Source: Orientallactaga sibirica
Taxonomy: Eukaryota > Chordata > Mammalia > Rodentia > Dipodidae
DNA length: 64,000 nt
Assembly: GCA_036365145.1 (NCBI GenBank)
Contig: JAEOAD010000018.1
Span: 14,056,501-14,120,500, forward strand
Reading direction: 5' to 3'
How positions within the stretch are numbered: the first letter of the stretch is position 1; every line of letters starts with the position of its first letter. The notes beneath the pieces are model-generated. The model had not been told where the DNA came from. It ran no database searches and was given only the letters and a program-made list of their open reading frames with translations. The translations under genes and the position numbers were made by a program. Positions 12,565-21,446 of this stretch are shown here, one piece after another.

Positions 12565-13059
12565 GTAGAGAGAGCTCATCCCCATTTGACATGACCAGAA
12601 TGTAATTCTAAAAAGGAGTCTTGCAGGTTGATATGGAAAGATAATAGCAGGTTGAAGCTGTATGAATATATAATGAACTCTGTGAAATAAATACATGGGA
12701 AATTATAAAATCTACTCTCGTTGAAATAATAATTTATAACTTCACTCTTTGTTGTCTACATGATTTATGAGATTAATATATTTAACAAGCAACATTTGAT
12801 CCAAATGCTAATATGATTACAACTTTAGTTTAGAGGTAAAACTTTTTTCATATGCAATTTCATATGCTAATGCTTAAATATTTATGTATGTATTTGGACA
12901 CACAATGTAGAATTAGGTAGTTTTGTGGCATCAATAGGTGAACACAAGGGGACAGAGTGCTAAAAGAATAGAAATTTTGTGTTGTTGAAGTGAAGGTGGT
13001 ACAAATTCAAATTACAGTGGCATAACTTTAGTTTTTTAAATAATGTCTCCTGGTAACCA

Positions 13060-13560
13060 TAAAGAACATAGATAAAAACTGTATATAAAACAATGGGAAA
13101 GAAATTCAAATGGATGTCTTCAAAATATCAGCCAAATAAAAATGATTTCAGTAACATAGATGTCCAAAAACCTACCAAGTGAAATGACAGATGTCCTTCG
13201 TTATTCATACTTAAATGTTATTGTTTAAACTCTCCAATCAAAGTACAGATACAAGCCAACCTGAACAACCCCAAAACCATAATCCAATTCTATACTGTAT
13301 GTTATATACTTTAAATGTAAATAGATTTAAACACTAATGGTATAAACAGATTGAAAGTAAAATATGGAAATAATATTGCATGCAATATTAACAAAAAGAG
13401 TGAAGGAATAGCTATACTAATATTAACAAACTGAACTTTAAATCAATGTGTATCAAAGGCAGAGTGATATAATGGAAGGACAGAAAGGTCCAGACCCAAC
13501 CTTAAAATTTACCAACTAACTTACCCTAGACTAACAATTTAAATCAGAGAGATTAAAAAT
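13060..13560 (+). repeat. LINE-1 ORF2 endonuclease-region fragment, degenerate
   Basis: Several phrases align in order with the EN part of L1 ORF2: 'aaactctccaatcaaagtac', 'agcaatatt-like' runs, then 'aggaatagctatactaatat' and 'aactgaactttaaatcaatg'. These correspond to the stretch in the large L1 at 38760-38965 (cccaatcaaaagatacaggt ... ggctatattaatatttgcca ... gacttcaaattaaaagaaat). The frame is destroyed. It is flanked by AT-rich sequence with no visible ends. Confidence 0.55.
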
Positions 13561-14000
13561 TCTTACTTATATGATAAGGTCTACTTTTTATACCTATTGG
13601 GAGTATTGTGTTATACTATATAATGTGTAAAAGTCATAAGGCACATAATGGTACTATTATGTAAATGTCTAAAAATTTAGCTTCCAGTAAAATAGTGACA
13701 GATTCATACAAGAATTAAAAACATATATTGGATAAATGTTTGAGGGAAGTATAAAATAGGATGTGGCACTAAGCACCAAAAAACTGTTCTCGAATTAGAA
13801 AATTAAAAGTAGCAGGGCAATTAAATGTAATATATAATCCTGCATCATTTTGTGAGCCAAAACAAAAGTTTCTATAAATGACATTATTGGGAAGGCTGCT
13901 AAAATTTGCGTATATGCTATATGTTAGTATTTTTTAAAAATTATTGATTTTTTTAAATAAAATGTTTGTAGTCTTATATCTGTAAGGGTATGAAAATTGC

Positions 14001-14471
14001 TGAAGACAGACCCCAGAGTCAAATAATATGGAAAAGCAAAGAGCATTTATTCTGCAGAATCAGCCAGCTTGCAGGGGTCAACCATTCATACAAAATGGTG
14101 ACCCTAAGAGGAGCTTGAAGGCTCCTTTTAAGCACAGCTAGAGGAATTTTGTTGGGCTTAGTCTCCTTTTAACATGATTGGCTAATTTCAACACTAACTA
14201 CACTTGTATTCTTTTGATTGGTCTTAAATTTTTGGCAGCTAGATCTAGGGAATGCCAGGTGGGTGAGGTAATCTCATAACATGATTGGCTAAGCAAGCTG
14301 CAGTTACATTTGTAAACCTTTGATTGGCTGAGGGGAAGGGACAAGTCTGGGTAAGTCTGGGCATGTCTGTAGTGACTTTACAGGAGCTGACTCAGCTGGG
14401 AAATTGAAACTTAGGCCTAGTTAGGGTGGCGCCTTACTGAAGCCTGTCATGGCATCAATTTGGTCCCTTCA
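14001..14471 (-). mobile_element. 3' LTR of minus-strand class I provirus
   Basis: Read on the minus strand it starts TGAAGGGACC at 14471 and ends GGGGTCTGTCTTCA at 14001, the tips expected for a gammaretroviral LTR. U3 carries four CCAAT-type boxes (agccaatc on the minus strand at 14176, 14216, 14283 and 14322, the second slightly changed). A TTAAAAG motif serves as a weak TATA, and AATAAA is read from 14046-14051. A polypurine tract abuts it (14472-14481), so this is the downstream LTR of the env/pol remnant. No matching 4-bp duplication is visible at the two outer ends of the provirus. Confidence 0.85.
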
Positions 14472-14481
14472 TTCCCCCCAT
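14472..14481 (-). promoter_or_regulatory. Polypurine tract of the provirus
   Basis: On the minus strand the sequence is TGGGGGGAA immediately before TGAAGGG, the start of U3. This is the usual position and form of the plus-strand primer in gammaretroviruses. Here it is a fossil. Confidence 0.75.
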
Positions 14482-14569
14482 GAGTACGACCTCATCTAGA
14501 ATCCTTGAGATGTATCTAAAGGTTGGTACTGTTGTCTTAGAACTATTAATTGTACTGTGGCTAAGTGAT

Positions 14570-15571
14570 CCTTAACAAATTTGCATTAATAATACAGGGC
14601 CCACAAGTGAGGTCAAGCAACAAAAGAATAAGGGGACCTGTCAGGGCAGAGATTAAAGTTGTTAGCCAGGGAGACCAATTGCACAAAGAGATTTATACCA
14701 GTTTTGATTTTCCTGTCTAATTTTGGCCCTTTCTTTTAACCTTTTGCGGACTATGGCCAGGCTGTCTCTGATAACACCTGAGTTGTTGACATAAATACAG
14801 CTTTGTTCTCCTAAGGCATGGCAAAGCCCTTCTTGTTGTAGAAAGAGCAGGTTTAATCCCCTTCTATTTTGTAGTACTACTTCAGCTAGTGAGTCCAGTG
14901 ACCACTGTAGGGGCTGGATGGACTTTTCTAATTGAGTGAGATCTGAGTCTATTTTGTTAGTCAGAGCCTGATAAGTCTGATCTGCCTTAATTAAGGCTGT
15001 TGTACCACTGCCAATTCCTGTGGCTATGCCGGTCCCAATTAGAGTTGTGAAGAAGATTGCTGAGATTCCAAAGCCTCGTTTTTCCCTATAGTGGTCGTGG
15101 ACTAGGGTTTCCATATAGGTGTTGAAAGGAAGGTAGTAATCTTGAGGGAACAGGGTAACTAGAATACACAAGCTGGTGGTGTTCTGAAGGATTTGGGGGT
15201 GGATGCAAGGAGTTAGGCACTTGGTGCATGCAAACCAAGTCCTGTTAGGGTCACAAGGTAGGAGTTACTAGCATTTATGATGATAGGATGGTTACAAAGA
15301 TGTTTAAGATGAGGGAAGTTATCTAGTTTTTTCCCTACTTCTATCACATATAACCCTTTTCCAGTTACACATTGAAGGGTAAGAACTGGAGACTTTCCCC
15401 AAGAGCATTTTGGTGGGTTTTCTGATGGAGCTGACAGACTTCCTGTGGTAGCCCAGCCAGTATAACATGGGGGCATGGGGTCCAAGCAGAGCCAACAGTC
15501 TTCTCTAGTAAGGTTGGTGGTAGAGTTAAGAAACCCATAGGTGAAGTTAAGTAGCTGTAACTCAAATACAA
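14570..15571 (-). pseudogene. env: env remnant: SU C-terminal part and transmembrane subunit
   Basis: Endogenous gammaretrovirus-like envelope, broken. The frame at 15571-15365 and the frame at 15485-15213 cover the SU C-terminus. A CWLC motif, the SU-TM disulfide isomerase site, is encoded at 15486-15497. The TM frame (15171-14662, 169 codons) has a basic cleavage-like REKR, a Gly/Ala/Ile-rich fusion-peptide-like stretch, and the conserved immunosuppressive-type segment with LQNRRGL and EGLC. The expected C-X6-C-C is here C-X6-S-C, so one cysteine is lost. A frameshift then stops the frame near 14662, while the hydrophobic membrane anchor is still visible in another frame at about 14670-14590. 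Several lesions therefore separate receptor-binding, fusion and anchor parts, and no functional product is expected. Confidence 0.85.
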
Positions 15572-15755
15572 GGGACGTATCTGGGATTCAGGGTGCGGGG
15601 GGAGGCATGACCGTGGGTATGGCTGAGCCCCTGGTTGGGGAGTTGCTTGAGATTGGAGTTGGTGCTATGGGCTGTGGTTCGATGGGGAGTAGGACTAGGA
15701 TGGGGTTACATCCAATGGTTACTCCATGGTCAGCCATTTGTGGCTGGACATGGAG

Positions 15756-16379
15756 TCATATGGTAAATACCACTCCTGGGTCATTCCCTATTGTATATAG
15801 TTTCCATCCCCAATTTTTACCAATCTCCCATTTGGTGGCAGCTTTTCCTCTGTTAGTAAACTTAATTAGTGGCTGATTACATTGGGACCCCTCACATGAG
15901 GGCAACCCCCTAGCTCTGGTGACAGTGATGTAATCTGTTCTTACAGCAGGGGGCCAAGAATTGGCCCCTGTGGATTCACATCCCCATTTTGCACAATAGT
16001 ATGATTCTGGGCCACCACACTTTGCCCATTGCCCTGAGGATCTGTCATGACTAGGACACACATAAAAGGCCTGTTTTCTTGTGTTGGCTTGTGCAAGAGT
16101 GAAATTGCATCCAAAGGACAGGTTGCATTGACATGGGCCGCCAGTTTCAGAATCAGTAGAAGCATAGTTCCAAGATTGTCCCACTAGGTCACATAAGTCA
16201 AAAGTCAGATCAAGGAACCAGGTTCCAAGAGAGGCTAAATGAGACTTGGAATTAACTACCCTCTGAGTGACCATATTAGTAATTACCCATGTGAGATTGT
16301 AGGGCTGATGTGGGTTTGAGGTGGTAAAGGTTAATACACAAGAGAGGACAGACACAATCCAAAATAATCTGGCCATCAT
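15756..16379 (-). pseudogene. env: env remnant: SU N-terminal part
   Basis: 207 codons from an ATG at 16379. A hydrophobic signal peptide occupies residues about 1-20 and is followed by NPHQPYN, typical of the start of mature gammaretroviral SU. It contains several N-x-S/T sites (NLT, NYA-type changed, NLS, NFT) and a cysteine-rich block (CQC, YVCPSH, KCGGPESYYC, WGCES) like SU of the cat/gibbon/koala retrovirus group. It ends at a TGA (15756-15758), after which a proline-rich region continues out of frame to the next SU piece. The ATG overlaps the TGA that ends pol (shared ATGA), a compact pol/env junction. This remnant alone lacks fusion and anchor parts. Confidence 0.85.
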
Positions 16380-17520
16380 TGAGTCTCTAGCTTATGAATT
16401 CTCAGTTTGAGTGGGTCCTGTGGGTGTGCAATGGCCTGCCACAATCCTGGTTTCTCCTCAGGAGCATAGTCATCTGGATCTGCATGTGGGTCAACAGGCT
16501 TTACATATGAGTGATGTATCCTGTCGGGGACATCGTCCACCTTGACAGCAGTTGGGGTGGTCAGGATCATGGTGTGGGGACCATTCCAGCTGGGTCCAAG
16601 AGTCTCTTTTTGATGTCTTTTGATGAGCACTAGATCTCCCAGTCTGAACCTGTGGGGTGTAGGTGTCTTTTCATAATGGCCTGCAGCTGAGGCCAGAGAT
16701 GTTCTTGCACCTGAAATAAAGCTTGTAAGGAGGAGAGAAATCTCTTATCCTCAAACTCAGTTAACATTTCTGCTTTTATATCAGGCAGCAAGGGTGGGGG
16801 TCTTCCATTCATGATCTCAAAGGAAGTCAGTCCCATGGTATAGGGAGAGTTTCAAACTCAAAAAAAGGGCAAAGGGAAGGAGAGACCCCAGGCACCACCA
16901 GTTTCATGGGTTAATTTAGTTAGGGTATCCTTTAGGGTCTGATTCATTCTTTCAACCTGTCCTGAACTCTGGGGATGGTATACACAATGGGGTTTCCAAT
17001 TTGTCTCCACAATTTTAACTATGGCTTGGGTTACCTGTGAAATGAAGGCTAGTCCATTATCTGACCCCAAAAGAACAGGTAAGCCATACTTTGGAATGAT
17101 GTCATCTAATAATTTCTTGGCCACGGTAGTGGCAGTCTCATTCTTGTTTGGAAAAGCCTCAGTCCATCCTGAAAAGGTGTATATAAATACCAGTAAATAC
17201 TTATATCCATACAGACCAGATTTTACCTATATGTAGTCAATTTCTCAATTTATTCCTGGTCAGGTGCCTCTTTCCCTGGCCCCAGATCATGAGACTCCAC
17301 TCTTTGTATTTACTAGGCAGCATGTATGGCATTGGGCTATGGCTTCTGCTGCCTTTTGCCTCAAGTCAAAAACTTTAAGGCCCACCTAAGTAAGTCCTCA
17401 ATCTTTTGTTGACCTAAATGAGTGCTCTGGTGTATTTGTCTAATGAGTTGACTAGCAAAGTCTGATGGAAGGATAACTGTCCTGTCGGGAGGTTTAATAC
17501 CATCCTTGTTCTTTGTAGGC
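16376..17520 (-). pseudogene. pol: pol remnant: integrase
   Basis: Integrase in several frames. The N-terminal zinc-binding part is readable at about 17470-17310 (HQSTHLG followed by CHTCC, the HHCC pattern). The catalytic core spans about 17230-16858. Of the three acidic catalytic residues, the second (GSDNG) and the third (GQVERMN) are present. The first is replaced by Tyr, giving FIYTFSG where the family has an Asp. The frame breaks near 16858. C-terminal pieces follow at 16836-16630 and 16630-16376, the latter holding the SH3-like DNA-binding end (GPHTMIL, then IHHSYVKP). The product would be inactive even without the frameshifts. Confidence 0.85.
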
Positions 17521-17554
17521 TGTTGTGTTGGTGCTGATTCACCTTTGTTCTACA

Positions 17555-18516
17555 TCAGTGTAGTTCGGTATCTCCAGCAAAGTTGGTTCCACCATTGGGA
17601 GTAGTTTTGCCACCAAGATGGTAGCAACCTGGAGTGCTGCCTCTCATGCCACCCTGTTGGCCCTGTTGTTTCCTTTGGAAGTAGGTTGATCTTCTCTCTG
17701 GTGCCTGGGGCAATGCATTATTGCTACCTCCTTTGGTAGCCATAAGGCTTGCAGGAGATCCAAAATCTCCTGTTTATTTTTAATGGTTTGCCTTCAGCTG
17801 TCAATAGTCCCTCTCATTGTAGATAGTCCTATGAACATGTACTGTTGCAAAAGCGTATCGGCTGTCAGTATAGATAGTAAGTCTTTTTTCCTGGCCCAGG
17901 TTCAGGGCCTTGGTCAGGGCTATCAACTTGGCATTCTGGGCAGACATACCTGGAGGGAGGGCTTCTGCCCATACAGTTGTCTCTTCAGTTGTCACCACAG
18001 CTCCTGTGTACCAGACAGACTCTTAAGCAAGCTACTACCATCTGTGTACCAAGTCAGTTCTGCCCCTTTGAGGGGAACATCTTTGAGATCTGGTAAACTG
18101 CTCAAGATCTCTGTGCAGTCATGTATGGGCCTGTCCAGATCTGGATCAGGCAACAGTATTGTGGGATTGAGGGCCTGGCTGGCAGCCTGATAATGAGTCA
18201 GCCTGGCATTGGTCAGCCACCTGTCAGGGGGCTGCTTCATCACTCCTTCAATAGTGTGAGGAGTAGTCACCTTCAGGGTTTGGCCCAGAGTTAGTTTGTC
18301 TGAGTCTTTGACCAGTAGGGTGGTGGCTGCTATTATTTGGAGGCATGGTGGCCATCCCGTTGCCACTGGGTCTAGTTTCTTTGACAGGTAAGCAATTGGC
18401 CCCTTCCAGGGGCCAAGAGTTTGAGTCAATAACCCTTTAGCTATGCCCTTGTTTTCATCAACATAAAGATGGAAAAGTTTATGGATATCTGGCAAGGACA
18501 ATGCTGGGGCTTCAAG
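17555..18516 (-). pseudogene. pol: pol remnant: RT connection and RNase H
   Basis: Two main frames, 18501-17992 and 17998-17801, overlap by a few bases and reflect one frameshift. They show the end of the RT thumb/connection ([18 protein letters not shown]) and the RNase H fold with LTWYTDGSS (first catalytic Asp), AELIAL-like [11 protein letters not shown] (Glu lost or changed), and [16 protein letters not shown] (second Asp). 17740-17555 corresponds to the RNase H/IN linker and is badly decayed. The upstream RT is split from this part by a SINE at 18530-18800. Confidence 0.82.
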
Positions 18517-18529
18517 GAGGGCCTCTTTT

Positions 18530-18800
18530 TTTTAAATTTAATTTAATTTAATTTTTTTGGAGAGACAGAGAGAGAGGGAGAGGAGGACAGATAGAGATGA
18601 GTGTGCCAGCAGCCTCTCAGCTGCTGCGAATGAAATCCAGATGCATGCGCCCCCTTGTGGTCAAGTGCGGCATTGCGCCCTTGCGTCACTTTGCATCTGG
18701 CTAAATGTGGGAACTGGAGATTGGAACCACTGGAGATTGGAACCAGCGTTCTTAGGCTTAGGAGGCAGGCGCCTTAACCTCTAAGCCATCTCTCCAACCC
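18530..18800 (-). mobile_element. tRNA-derived SINE inserted into pol, with 16-bp duplication
   Basis: Full-length antisense copy: a T-rich tail (aatttaatttaattt), a GA-rich block, 'gcgaatgaaatccagatgca' in the middle and 'aagccatctctccaaccc' at the head. The 16-bp duplication aaggagggcctctttt lies at 18514-18529 and again at 18801-18816, and removing the insert rejoins the pol sequence. L1-driven insertion is inferred from the duplication length and the tail. It must post-date the provirus. Confidence 0.93.
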
Positions 18801-18816
18801 AAGGAGGGCCTCTTTT

Positions 18817-19534
18817 AATTGGAGGAAGGAATTCTCCATTTCTGGGGTCCATTCTAGGGAGTTTTTTTTGCCCCCTTGTGGCCTCATAGAGAGGCTTGGC
18901 AATTTCTATGAATCTGGGTATCCAGAGTCTACAAAACCCTGCTGGCCCCAAGAACTCATGAACCTGTTGCTGGGTTTTGGGGTGGGGGATGTTGAGTATT
19001 GTCTCTTTGCGGGGTGAGACAACAGGTGTTGGCCCCCCTTGAGTAAATACCTAAGGTATGTTACCTCCTTTTTGAGCTGCACCTTTTTGGCTAAGACTCA
19101 GTATCCCATGTGGTTCAATTCTTTCAGCAAGGCCTCTGTGGCTGAGCAGCAAGCTTCTTCATCTGAGGCTGCTATGAGGAGGTCATCTACATACTGTAAG
19201 AGGGTTACTTGGGGATGGGCTTGATGTACTCACCCAAATCCTCATGGAGTGCCTCATCAAAAATGGTGGGTGAATACTTAAATCCTTGTGGCAGTCTGGT
19301 CCATGTTAATTGTCCATTGAATCCAAGTTCTGGATCACTCCATTCAAAGGCAAACAGAGGTTGGCTGGTGGGGGCCAGCGGCAGACTGAAGAATGCATCC
19401 TTGTGGTCCAGCAATGTGTACACATTGCGTTCAGGTGACAGAGTGCTTAGCAGAGTGTATGGGTTTGGCCCTGTGGGGTAGATGTCCTCCACCCACTTAT
19501 TAATTTCCCTCAAATCCTGCACAAGATTAGTCAT
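18817..19534 (-). pseudogene. pol: pol remnant: reverse transcriptase
   Basis: Palm and fingers of a gammaretroviral RT. The frame at 19534-19205 contains [34 protein letters not shown] (first catalytic Asp) and [18 protein letters not shown], all standard RT blocks. The YxDD box is YVDD and lies just beyond the frame end, in another frame at about 19194-19183 (minus strand of 'atcatctacatactg' type sequence). Downstream, 19180-18817 still translates as RT thumb with scattered breaks. This domain would have copied the viral RNA into DNA; here it is interrupted by frameshifts and the SINE. Confidence 0.85.
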
Positions 19535-20100
19535 TGGAGTGGGGCTTCTTCACTGGCAGGAGAGGAGTGTTCCAGGTGGACTGACAAGGGACTAATATCC
19601 CTTGTTCCCAAAGTCGGTTTATGTGAGGCATTATACCAAGTTTGGCTTCTTGGAGCATAGGGTATTTGTGGACTCTGATTGGGGCCGACATTAACCCTCA
19701 TTTGGACCATGATTGGGGCCTGATGCTTGGCCAGCCTGGTCTGTTTCCTTTCTACCCATACACCTGGAATTCTTTCCCATAGTTCCCTCAGATATGGGCT
19801 CTTAGGGATAGTTTGGGAAGGTGAGGTATAGATTTTGTACTCTTCCTCCAGGGACATAGTTAACACATGCACAGAGCCGTTCTGATTGAGAACCTGCACT
19901 CCCTTGGGGCTACAGTAGATTTGTGCCCCCATTCTAGTCAAGTGGTCTTGCCTCAGGAGTGGAGATGGGCACCCAGGGATGACCTTGAATGAATGGGTTA
20001 CCTGTCCCATTCCTAAGTTCACTTCTCTTTGGGTAGTCCATGAATATTGATTAGTCCTAGTGGCTACCTGGACTCATGTTCTTTTTGTTGACAGGGGTCC
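19531..20100 (-). pseudogene. pol: pro-pol remnant: protease end and RT N-terminus
   Basis: 163 codons from an internal ATG (20022). The first part (GQVTHSFKVIPGCPSPLL, then MGAQIYC) is the C-terminal end of the aspartic protease. The rest is the RT N-terminal region, ending close to the next RT frame. The protease active-site DTG would lie upstream and is missing: within about 80 bases the sequence changes to LTR at about 20100. Gag and the start of protease are absent from the window. Confidence 0.8.
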
Positions 20101-20102
20101 CA

Positions 20103-20247
20103 TAGGTGAAGGGAGATGTCTGGAGAAGTCTGGGCATGTCTCTAGTGACTTAATAGAAACTGACTCAGCCAGAAAATTGAAATCTAGGCCTAGTTAGGGT
20201 GGTGACTTATTGTAGCCTGTCGTGGCGTCAGTTGGGTTCTTTCAATA
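20103..20247 (-). mobile_element. Truncated 5' LTR (U3 start only) of the provirus
   Basis: This segment aligns along its length with the first 130-145 bases of the LTR at 14471 (shared blocks gtctgggcatgtct, gactcagc, aggcctagttagggtgg, agcctgtc). By hand I count roughly 24 mismatches in 131 positions. On the minus strand it begins TGAAAGAACC at 20247. It joins protease sequence near 20100, so the rest of U3, R, U5, PBS, gag and early pro are deleted. Alternatively it is the 3' LTR of a second element, because a G-rich tract precedes it. Confidence 0.7.
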
Positions 20248-20472
20248 TCCCCCTCCCCCACATGCATTCTACTGAGGATCCTCCTCAGTGTGGTTATTGG
20301 TATTCACTGTGGGATCCTAAAGGCATAATTCATTCTCTGTTGGGGGGGGGGTTCCTCAGACTACTCCTACCTACCTTGAGGCTCTTACAATCTTTCCACC
20401 CCTTCATTCACAATGTTCCCTCCTGATCTTTGGTGGGCAATTTAGGGAAATGATATAATGATGAGTTCCCTG
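20248..20472 (-). repeat. LINE-1 3' UTR, antisense, left part
   Basis: 'aatatcccc', 'ttcactgtgggatcc' and 'ggctcttacaatctttccac' align in order with the antisense L1 3' UTR at 53240-53510 (ggctcttacaatctttctgc). It is interrupted at 20472 by an LTR element and resumes at 23815. Its left limit against the ERV LTR is uncertain, because both sequences are pyrimidine-rich there. Confidence 0.65.
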
Positions 20473-20817
20473 TGTAGCAGACAGCTTTAGGTTTGCTGAG
20501 ATAAACTTCCAGACCAGGCACAGTTATGGAGGAAGGGATTTATTGAAGTTATAATCCAAGGGAAGTTCCATAATGGCAGAAGAACCTGGCCTGCTCTTAC
20601 AGAACCAGGCAAGAGACAGAGAAAAGCCACATAGCACAGCACACCTCAGGAACTCCAGCTAGGCACACTTTGCATATCTTTAGATTGAAATCTCAAACCC
20701 ACCACCACGCCTTAGGATCCACCCAGTGACATTGCCTCCAGCCAGGTGGCTGCAGATGCAAACTTCAAACTAATAAAACACTGAATATATTGGGGGACAT
20801 CTATTCAAACTACCACA
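20473..20817 (-). mobile_element. Older MaLR: 3' LTR
   Basis: 345-bp LTR that starts 'tgtagcagacagc' on the plus strand and ends 'actaccaca', so it reads TGTGGTAGT...CTACA on the minus strand. It is the outer LTR of an element running to 23809, flanked by the 5-bp duplication CCCTG (20468-20472 and 23810-23814). It lacks about 45 bases that are present in the younger LTRs (the 'accagccaccacagcaca' block). Confidence 0.9.
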
Positions 20818-21053
20818 TTCTGCCCCTGGCACCCAACAGATTCATAACCATCACACATTTTAAATTGTACTGAATCCAATTTCAAAGGTCCCCACACCCT
20901 TGACCAACTTAAGATAGTAAGTCTGGTAAAATAAAACAAGTTAAATACTTTCAACATATACAGGCACACAGTAAACATTTTCAACTGGTATAAGGCATAA
21001 TAAGGAGAGATTAGAACAATGCAAATTAACCACCATCAAGGAAGGGCTAATAG
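20818..21053 (-). mobile_element. Older MaLR: internal region, 3' part
   Basis: Non-coding internal sequence (ctggcacccaacagattcat; caatttcaaaggtccccaca) parallel to 21447-21690 of the younger element. It is cut by the younger element at 21059 and continues at 23067. No reading frame of note. Confidence 0.85.
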
Positions 21054-21058
21054 CCTTC

Positions 21059-21446
21059 TGTAGCAGACAGCTTCAGGTTCACTGAGATGAACTTCTAGAC
21101 CAGGCATACTTATGGAGGAAGGGATATTTATTGAAGCTTACAGATCCAGGGGAAGTTCCATAATGGCAGAAGAAGCGACCTTCTCTCACAAGACCAAGCA
21201 GAGAGAGAAAAGCCAACCAGCCACCACAGCACACAGAGCAAAACTACAGCCAAAAGGTCACACAGCACACTTCAGGAACTCCTGCTAGGCACATTTGCAT
21301 ATCTTTACAATGGAATCTCAAACCCACACCATTAACACCTTAAGACCAGCCCACAGTGACATTGCCCCTAGCAAGGTGATTGCAGATGCAAACTATAACT
21401 AGTAAAACACTGAATATATTGGGGGACATATATTCAAACTACCACA
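21059..21446 (-). mobile_element. Young MaLR: 3' LTR
   Basis: 388 bp. The inner partner at 22674-23061 has the same length and differs at only three positions by eye (two near 21107-21109, one near 21404), which marks a recent insertion. It carries AATAAA on the minus strand (from 'tatttattg' near 21125-21133). The CCTTC duplication lies directly outside at 21054-21058. Confidence 0.95.

Noticed and set aside
15541..15876. 111-codon plus-strand frame over env
   Set aside because: Antisense shadow of the proline-rich part of the ERV env; the same applies to 17783-18190 and 19209-19481 over pol.
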